36,366 nt of DNA from positions 1 to 36,366 of the forward strand of contig JBDWKL010000001.1 in NCBI GenBank assembly GCA_039973685.1, given 5' to 3'. Positions 31,782 to 36,366 of this stretch are shown in pieces (within the stretch, counting starts at the first letter, position 1; each line of letters begins with the position of its first letter). Source of the DNA: Hyphomicrobiales bacterium (GTDB taxonomy: Bacteria; Pseudomonadota; Alphaproteobacteria; Rhizobiales; JACESI01). A program made the translations under genes and the position numbers. The notes beneath the pieces are model-generated. The model was not told the origin of the DNA, did not search any database, and saw only the letters and a program-made list of their open reading frames with translations.

Positions 31782-33065
31782 CTATAAACTATCTAGCATA
31801 GCTTTTATCGATAATTTTCCAATCTCGGCGCGTTCCGTTAGCGTCCGCAAATAGCCACCAGGCGATTTTATTTCATCGTAACGTTCTAAAATATACGCTA
31901 ATACGACAATCGCCGGAATATCGCCCATTTTACGCTTCGCATTTTCCCAAGCGTCGGCGGATATTCCAAGCATCGGTCGAACCAAATGCCCCGCCGCTTT
32001 TGCATCTACCCAATTAGAAAGGCCGCTTGGTGCATAAGCCGCAAATTCTGGGCAACATATTTCAAATTTTCTCAGGCTTAATTGATATTCCCTTGGATTA
32101 GCTTCAGTTTCAAGTTCGTATTCATCTAATTTATAATCGGAATCCTGCCGCCCGCTCGACTTCAAATTGTCTATACTCTTTTCAAAAATAGATTCTGTTT
32201 TTGAATTATGAATATGACGCTCATTAATAACGCCATTGGCGCTCATATTTATATTTTCTATTACTTCGTCATCGATAACTCCTACACCGTCATCTTCCAG
32301 ATCAAGCTGATCCAACCATAACTCTTCAATTTCAGCCTGGAGTTGGGTAAGGGCGATCTTTTTAGGCTCCAAGCTAATCAGAGGTTCATTTCTCGCTAAA
32401 CGGCCTGAGAGGGCATCTAAGCGGCCTTCGAAAGCCATCCATTCCTCTCTTGCAGCATTAGCTTTGCCGTCTTCAAAGGCTAAATCTACCAAACGGCGAC
32501 AATCACGAAGGAAAATCGTAATTTCCGCACGCAGTTTTTGGATCGTACGAAGCTCCGCATTAGCGACTTCTGCGTTGTCAAAAATTTCGGCGGCCATTAA
32601 TGCAAAGGGCGCGAGGTTAAATCCGAATGCTTGATCTATTCCCCCTGCCCCATTGCGGCGTGCATAACGCTTACCATTTGGACTATCACGGCGAATAATT
32701 AAGCCTGCCTTTACAAGAGCGGCCAAATGGCGGCGCAATGTCGCAGGGGCCATGCCACGGGTACGTCTTGAGAGTTCAATGTTAGATGGAAAAACAACAA
32801 TGTCTTCACGTCCATCCAGTTCAGGTGTTTGATGGAATGAAGCCAAGGCTTCTAAAACGGCTATCGTTCGATCAGAAAGTCCGAAAATCTTGCGCGCGTC
32901 AGTGAGCGCTCTCAATAAATCCCATTTATTGACCGCAGCATTTTCATTATCGCCGCCTTGCCCTTTTTCACGTTGGTTATTCAACCAAATTTGCCGCTCT
33001 AAAATGACCGCAGAAAATTTTCCGCCGCCAAATGGCGTCGTTATGTTGTTTTGTGAATGAGTCAT
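31782..33065 (-). CDS. repC: Replication initiator RepC
   Basis: A 427-aa repABC-family initiator. The N-terminal DNA-binding half has 'KWDLLRALTDARKIFGLSDRTIAVLEALASFHQ', 'VVFPSNIELSRRTRGMAPATLRRHLAALVKAGLI' (winged helix) and 'RRNGAGGIDQAFGFNLAPF', all standard RepC landmarks. The C-terminal domain (about 330-427) includes 'LRPMLGISADAWENAKRKMGDIPAIVVLAYILER'. RepC opens the origin, which in this family lies inside repC itself. The start codon has no ribosome site, consistent with control by the antisense RNA encoded just upstream. It is last of the repABC genes. Confidence 0.95.
   Translation of the reverse strand: MTHSQNNITTPFGGGKFSAVILERQIWLNNQREKGQGGDNENAAVNKWDLLRALTDARKIFGLSDRTIAVLEALASFHQTPELDGREDIVVFPSNIELSRRTRGMAPATLRRHLAALVKAGLIIRRDSPNGKRYARRNGAGGIDQAFGFNLAPFALMAAEIFDNAEVANAELRTIQKLRAEITIFLRDCRRLVDLAFEDGKANAAREEWMAFEGRLDALSGRLARNEPLISLEPKKIALTQLQAEIEELWLDQLDLEDDGVGVIDDEVIENINMSANGVINERHIHNSKTESIFEKSIDNLKSSGRQDSDYKLDEYELETEANPREYQLSLRKFEICCPEFAAYAPSGLSNWVDAKAAGHLVRPMLGISADAWENAKRKMGDIPAIVVLAYILERYDEIKSPGGYLRTLTERAEIGKLSIKAMLDSL
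32160..32275. other. Probable replication origin (AT-rich core inside repC)
   Basis: A markedly AT-rich stretch lies in the middle of repC, encoding the linker between its two domains. It includes runs such as TTTTCAAAAATAGATTCTG and CATATTTATATTTTCTATTA and an inverted pair GCGCTC/ near AATGGC. In characterised repABC replicons the origin maps to the AT-rich centre of repC, so this is the expected site. The exact boundaries are inferred. Confidence 0.5.
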
Positions 33066-33156
33066 ATCAATCAGGCAAAGAAAATACGCTCTGAGACATT
33101 GAAATTGATGTCACAGTCTTGACTTTATTGCACGGAAGTGATTCTTTCATATTGCT

Positions 33157-33206
33157 ACAGATGAAGAGGGCTTCCGAAGATTTCGTGTCATTAGGGGGCC
33201 TTTTTC
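33157..33206 (+). ncRNA. ctRNA, antisense RNA controlling repC
   Basis: The repB-repC gap of repABC replicons encodes a short RNA antisense to the repC leader. Here, opposite repC, there is a promoter-like TTGACT (33119-33124) with an indistinct -10. It is followed by a terminator stem AGGGCTTCC/GGGGGCCTT (33167-33175 and 33194-33202; 9 bp, three G-T pairs) and a T-run to 33205. A start near 33157 gives about 50 nt, close to known ctRNAs. A small CGAA-GAT-TTCG hairpin sits in the loop. The start point is estimated. Confidence 0.6.
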
Positions 33207-33267
33207 TTTGCGCGTTTCCTTTCTCTTTCGTTGTTGCTTCTGTTTACTCAGTACTCAAAATTCACGC

Positions 33268-33283
33268 GTTGACATCTGTCAAC
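33268..33283. other. parS site (centromere-like) after repB
   Basis: GTTGACATCTGTCAAC has perfect 7-bp arms and differs from the repABC parS consensus GTTGACAGCTGTCAAC by one central base. It lies 10 bp past the repB stop, in the repB-repC gap. RepB should bind it for partition and perhaps for control of repC. Confidence 0.85.
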
Positions 33284-33293
33284 AATCACGAAT

Positions 33294-34292
33294 TCAATTC
33301 TTCTTTTCAAATGCAGTCAAAAGGCTGGGTAACTCCTGTGCCAAATAATCAGCGAATCCATCAGGTGCCGCCTTATTGAGAGTCAGCACCCTGCCCTTTT
33401 TCTCTGCAAGCGCGCGACCATCTTTGGTTTTCACAAATGTTGATGGAACTTTATTCTGAGGCTTCGACAATCGATCAACGATCAATTTAAAACGCTCATC
33501 AGATACCGCCATTTCAAAGGTAGATTTGGCTATCTCATTATTCGCTTTTTCGATGTTGGATTGTATAGACAAGAGATCACCAAGTGCTAGCCACCGTGGA
33601 CGCCCTATTTTCGGTGCAGGACCAATGGCGCGAACAAAGCGAATAGGGATAGCCTCCGCAACTTGCAACAATCTGGTCATTTCAGATTTATGCACCCCAA
33701 GGGCAGATTGAACGGTTGCACGGTCTATCCCGTGGTCGGCCAGTCCCTTAGCAAAATACGCCCGCTCAATAAAAGACAAGTCGCGGCGATCGCCATTCTC
33801 TCTGCCTTGTGCAAGCACTAATTCGTCGTCGGAAAGTTCTCTGACAACAGCATCAACGTTCAGCCTAAGTTCTTGAGCCGCTTTAATGCGCCGATGGCCA
33901 TAGGCCGCTTGGAAAAGGCCGCCATCCCGTTTGGTTTTATCTGGATGGGGCCTAACCAGTACAGGCACTTGTTGTCCGCCATCTTGAATGCTTTTCTTTA
34001 GCTCTTCAAATTGCGGGTCATGAACCGCGCCATCAGATAGCCGATCGCTCACAAGAGCGGGCTCTATCAAAGCTGGATCAAGCGATTGAACGCCCGTTAT
34101 CACCTCTATCTCGCTTTCTTTCTTCAACCCATCAAGCGATAAACCCATTGCACGGACAGCGCCGGAAGGTCGATGTTTAGGCGAAGTAGATGTAGTTACA
34201 GATGCTGGTGAGGGCTTGTTTTGACCTGGTGCAGTTTCACCAATATCAACACCGCTCAATAATTCTTTCAATCTATCGCGACGTTTACTCAT
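33294..34292 (-). CDS. repB: Plasmid partition protein RepB (ParB family)
   Basis: A 332-aa ParB-like centromere-binding protein. The N-terminus has the RepA-interaction segment 'SKRRDRLKELLSGV'. The ParB/Srx domain contains 'IQDGGQQVPVLVRPHPD' and the CTP-box-like 'AAYGHRRIKAAQEL' near 135, followed by 'GRENGDRRDLSFIERAYFAKGL'. The helix-turn-helix is 'TVQSALGVHKSEMTRLLQVAEAI' near 190. It should load on the two parS sites seen at 33268 and 34468. The ATG overlaps the stop of the 39-aa ORF by 4 bp (ATGA). Stop is followed by a parS and the ctRNA region. Confidence 0.95.
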   Translation of the reverse strand: MSKRRDRLKELLSGVDIGETAPGQNKPSPASVTTSTSPKHRPSGAVRAMGLSLDGLKKESEIEVITGVQSLDPALIEPALVSDRLSDGAVHDPQFEELKKSIQDGGQQVPVLVRPHPDKTKRDGGLFQAAYGHRRIKAAQELRLNVDAVVRELSDDELVLAQGRENGDRRDLSFIERAYFAKGLADHGIDRATVQSALGVHKSEMTRLLQVAEAIPIRFVRAIGPAPKIGRPRWLALGDLLSIQSNIEKANNEIAKSTFEMAVSDERFKLIVDRLSKPQNKVPSTFVKTKDGRALAEKKGRVLTLNKAAPDGFADYLAQELPSLLTAFEKKN

Positions 34293-34408
34293 TGTTTCAC
34301 CGCTTTATCAAAAGTACATGTCGCCAGAGTAAAACCTGCAAACTTCCAAATTTCATCAAACGAAATAGTGACAGTGGGGCAGGGTATATTGAGCTTAGAA
34401 CTATCCAT
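34289..34408 (-). CDS. 39-aa ORF translationally coupled between repA and repB
   Basis: ATG 34408 shares a base with the repA stop (TAATG) and the TGA at 34291-34289 overlaps the repB ATG (ATGA). The frame therefore fills the 115-bp repA-repB gap exactly. The peptide starts 'MDSSKLNIPCPTVTISFDEI' and ends with 'FDKAVKQ'; it has two Cys and no evident membrane segment. A small repD gene between repA and repB is known from some Ti plasmids, but I cannot claim homology. Both overlaps argue for real translation, at least to hand ribosomes to repB. Confidence 0.65.
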   Translation of the reverse strand: MDSSKLNIPCPTVTISFDEIWKFAGFTLATCTFDKAVKQ

Positions 34409-35619
34409 TATGCCCCATCCTTAGTTGTCCGGCCCCATGCTTCATGCATAAGGCTTTCAATCTCATTGTTGACAGCTGTCAACGCTTCCAAGGCACGATC
34501 ATAAGTGGCGCGGTGGAAATTCTCCCTGCCTACTTCATAAAGTGTTTGTTTCGTGAGGCCTGCATCAGAAATAGCAGTGGACTTCACCATTGGAGCAGTT
34601 AGCACCCGGTCGGCAAACTGGGCGCGCAAAAAACCTGAAATTTGGGTTTGTGGCCCATCTTGCGGTTCATAGCGTGTGATCAAATACCGCATAAAGTCAA
34701 AATTAAGCGTACCACCGGCAGCACTAACGACACTTAGTAAATCCGCCGTCATAAACAGGAATTGGCTCATAGAAGCCACGTCCAACATTTGAGGGTGCAC
34801 GGTTACCAAAACAGAAGTTGCGGCACAAAGAGCACCAAGTGTGAGGTAGCCAAGTTGAGGCGGGCAATCAATCACCACCACATCGTAATTTTCTGCGACG
34901 TTTGCTAATGCAGTTTGTACGCGAGCAAAAAACATATCGGAAAGAGGCTCACTTTTATCCCGATGAACAAGATGTTGTGGGGTTGTATGTTCAAACTCTT
35001 GAAGCTCTAAATTACCGGGAACTAAATCAAGTCCATCAACATATGTCTCACGAATAATCTCACTAAGATCTCTGCGCTGCTCATCGTATCGAATGGCACC
35101 ATAGAGCGTATCATTTCCAGAAAGATCAATTTCTGGCTGATAGCCAAACAAAGCAGAAAGGGAGGCTTGCGGATCAAGATCCACAGCTAAAGTTCGGTAG
35201 CCTTGTAATGCCAGATGTTGGGCGAGGTGGGCGGTCGTTGTGGTTTTTCCAGAGCCACCCTTAAAATTAGTAACAGCGATCACCTGACAGTGTTCGCCAC
35301 CTTGGCGGTGCTTCACATAACTGCGCTGTTTCACTGACCCTGGTTTTTGCGCATCACCTAAATATGCCCGCAAGGCATTCACATCTTTTAAGGTATAAAG
35401 CCTGCGACCACGCGCATCCGTTTCAGGGGAGGGGCCTTCTCCGTTCAAAGCCAGTTGTCGTAAATAACCATCCGAAACACCAATCAATCGCGACGCTTCA
35501 CCCGATGTAAACGGGCGCAATTTCTTCTTTGATGTGGGAGGAAAAAGGCGCGCACGTAACAGGCTGAGTTGCTCAGAAAGCATTTCAGCATCTCGCGCAA
35601 TCAATTCATCTGCACCCAT
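34408..35619 (-). CDS. repA: Plasmid partition ATPase RepA (ParA family)
   Basis: A 403-aa ParA-type ATPase. The N-terminal domain has a helix-turn-helix, 'FTSGEASRLIGVSDGYLRQLALNGEGPSPET', with which RepA represses its own operon. The ATPase core has the deviant Walker A 'FKGGSGKTTTTAHLA', 'AVDLDPQASLSALFGYQPE', and Walker B 'DVVVIDCPPQLGYLTLGAL'. ATG 35619 (MGADEL) is chosen because AAAAGGG lies 7 bp upstream and gives the usual RepA length; a TTG at 35721 would add 34 residues without a ribosome site. It is first of repABC. A parS site lies within its 3' end. Confidence 0.95.
   Translation of the reverse strand: MGADELIARDAEMLSEQLSLLRARLFPPTSKKKLRPFTSGEASRLIGVSDGYLRQLALNGEGPSPETDARGRRLYTLKDVNALRAYLGDAQKPGSVKQRSYVKHRQGGEHCQVIAVTNFKGGSGKTTTTAHLAQHLALQGYRTLAVDLDPQASLSALFGYQPEIDLSGNDTLYGAIRYDEQRRDLSEIIRETYVDGLDLVPGNLELQEFEHTTPQHLVHRDKSEPLSDMFFARVQTALANVAENYDVVVIDCPPQLGYLTLGALCAATSVLVTVHPQMLDVASMSQFLFMTADLLSVVSAAGGTLNFDFMRYLITRYEPQDGPQTQISGFLRAQFADRVLTAPMVKSTAISDAGLTKQTLYEVGRENFHRATYDRALEALTAVNNEIESLMHEAWGRTTKDGA
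34468..34483. other. parS site inside the 3' end of repA
   Basis: GTTGACAGCTGTCAAC is a perfect 16-bp palindrome identical to the consensus parS of repABC replicons. It lies within the last 25 codons of repA, so RepB loading here could also affect transcription into repB and repC. Confidence 0.93.
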
Positions 35620-35771
35620 ACCATACCCTTTTGGCCCAACCAGCCGTTTATTCTTAGCGCTATTCCCAACAATTATGATGGGATTCGCAGATTTTACCAA
35701 ATGACTGACGTCTATACTCAAAACCGCGCAAAAACAGTCGCTTAACAGAAATAACCACTAGAAGCGGACAA

Positions 35772-35783
35772 TTGACGCGTCAA
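35772..35783. promoter_or_regulatory. Palindrome TTGACGCGTCAA, candidate RepA operator
   Basis: A perfect 12-bp palindrome lies about 150 bp upstream of the repA ATG (50 bp from the alternative TTG). Its TTGAC/GTCAA half-sites equal those of parS but are 2 bp rather than 4-6 bp apart, so it is not a standard parS. An operator for RepA, or RepA with RepB, is likely by position. Confidence 0.45.
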
Positions 35784-35792
35784 CGCCAAAAG

Positions 35793-35815
35793 TTCCATTT
35801 ACGCTAAAATTGGAA
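35793..35815. promoter_or_regulatory. Imperfect palindrome upstream of repA
   Basis: TTCCA-TTTA (35793-35801) mirrors TAAAAT-TGGAA (35805-35815) with a one-base bulge. It adjoins the 12-bp palindrome, a setting typical for the RepA operator and repABC promoter. Confidence 0.35.
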
Positions 35816-36275
35816 GATACGCTACCTCACCGTAATTACCTCAGAAACAGCGAGTCGCGTCAAGCATTTTATAGTTAATGGGAATTAACCAATTAAGAAG
35901 AAGGAAACGCATCAAATACCAAGGCTTCCACCATCGACCTACAGAACAATTGATACTGATGTTGAAAACCCTCAATTACTCATACTTAGGCCAACAACCT
36001 GCTTAACTCGCCTGTTCGTCACCTTAACGCGCAGGGTGGGTTGGAATTCAGCGCCAGGGATAAAATGTGAAACACTTTGTTTTCATTAATTTAACATTAA
36101 ATTGACAACATAAAAACCACAATACAAATAAATATACCGTTAACTATTAATAAAATACAAATAGTGACAAGCATCATTTAACCATATTACTACATTACAA
36201 ATATTTCTATACATATGTAAATAAAATATACGTCTTTTTTTATTAGGTTTGACCTCTGATTGATGGGGAAAATCT

Positions 36276-36366
36276 ATGGATCGCGACGAGATAAACGGCT
36301 TTAACTGGCATAAAATAGCAATCGATTATGATAAAATTTCTGACGAATATTCAGGAAACGGCATCA
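36276..36366 (+). CDS. Hypothetical protein, N-terminal fragment
   Basis: ATG 36276 follows TGGGGAA by 6 bp and opens a frame that runs off the right edge after 30 codons (MDRDEINGFNWHKIAIDYDK...). The start is acidic, with alternating Asp/Tyr and Lys, and has no signal peptide. I recognise no family. It lies in the same orientation as the recombinase and points away from repABC. Confidence 0.5.
   Translation, partial: MDRDEINGFNWHKIAIDYDKISDEYSGNGI

Larger units (their letters stand above)
35620..36275. other. Gene-free leader upstream of repA, AT-rich on its right side
   Basis: No gene was found in these 656 bp. The repA-proximal part carries two palindromes (35772-35783 and 35793-35815). 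The part from about 36060 to 36240 is very AT-rich, with repeated ATACAAATA (two copies, 36123 and 36155 areas) and a TTAA-N7-TTAA at 36086-36100. It should contain the repABC promoter and that of the gene at 36276. Confidence 0.5.

Noticed and set aside
35620-35721. RepA start at TTG 35721
   Set aside because: It has no ribosome site and gives an unusually long N-terminus; ATG 35619 has AAAAGGG and the normal length.
36120-36170. ATACAAATA repeats as iterons
   Set aside because: Only two well-spaced copies in very AT-rich DNA, and repABC origins lie in repC rather than in iteron arrays.

Overview
The window looks like part of a secondary replicon (repABC plasmid or chromid) from a Rhizobiales-type alphaproteobacterium. 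The evidence is a complete repABC module, an erythritol (ery) locus laid out as in Brucella and rhizobia, an alphaproteobacterial ScpB/DUF1403/integrase cassette, and roughly half G+C (one 60-base line counted by hand gave 47%). A marine relative of Brucella and Phyllobacterium is plausible, but the genus cannot be named from the sequence alone.

Layout. 1-1359 (-): the 5' part of a large repeat-type surface or secreted protein that runs off the left edge. 1794-3289 (+): a DeoR regulator remnant followed by eryH and eryI. 3356-5122 (-): a DhaK-DhaL kinase. 5282-9608 (-): a sugar/polyol ABC transporter operon (DUF2291 protein, ATPase, permease, binding protein) ending in an intrinsic terminator. 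10025-19077 (+): eryA, eryB, eryC, an FMN riboswitch with ribH2, eryD, then a second FGGY kinase and a second GlpD-like flavoprotein. Together these encode uptake of a four-carbon polyol and its stepwise conversion to D-erythrose 4-phosphate, plus a probable parallel kinase/dehydrogenase branch and a local, FMN-sensing supply of lumazine synthase for the flavoenzymes.

19322-25485: a tripartite tricarboxylate transporter (tctCBA, - strand), divergent from a TctD/TctE two-component system whose operon also carries a periplasmic binding protein. 25515-27166 (-): a PQQ-type sugar dehydrogenase with a small cytochrome c. 27386-28777 (+): an amidase-signature hydrolase.

28805-35619: replicon maintenance. 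This holds scpB and a DUF1403 gene (-), a tyrosine recombinase (+), and repA, a 39-aa coupled ORF, repB, an antisense ctRNA and repC (- strand genes), with two parS palindromes. 35620-36275 is a gene-free, AT-rich leader, and a new gene begins at 36276. No tRNA, rRNA, CRISPR array or transposase was seen.

The best leads for something undescribed are: the FMN-riboswitch/ribH2 unit inserted in the ery locus; the second kinase/flavoprotein pair coupled to eryD; the 39-aa ORF fitted exactly between repA and repB; the solute-binding protein overlapping tctE; and the DUF1403-ScpB-recombinase cassette with a palindrome at the recombinase start.
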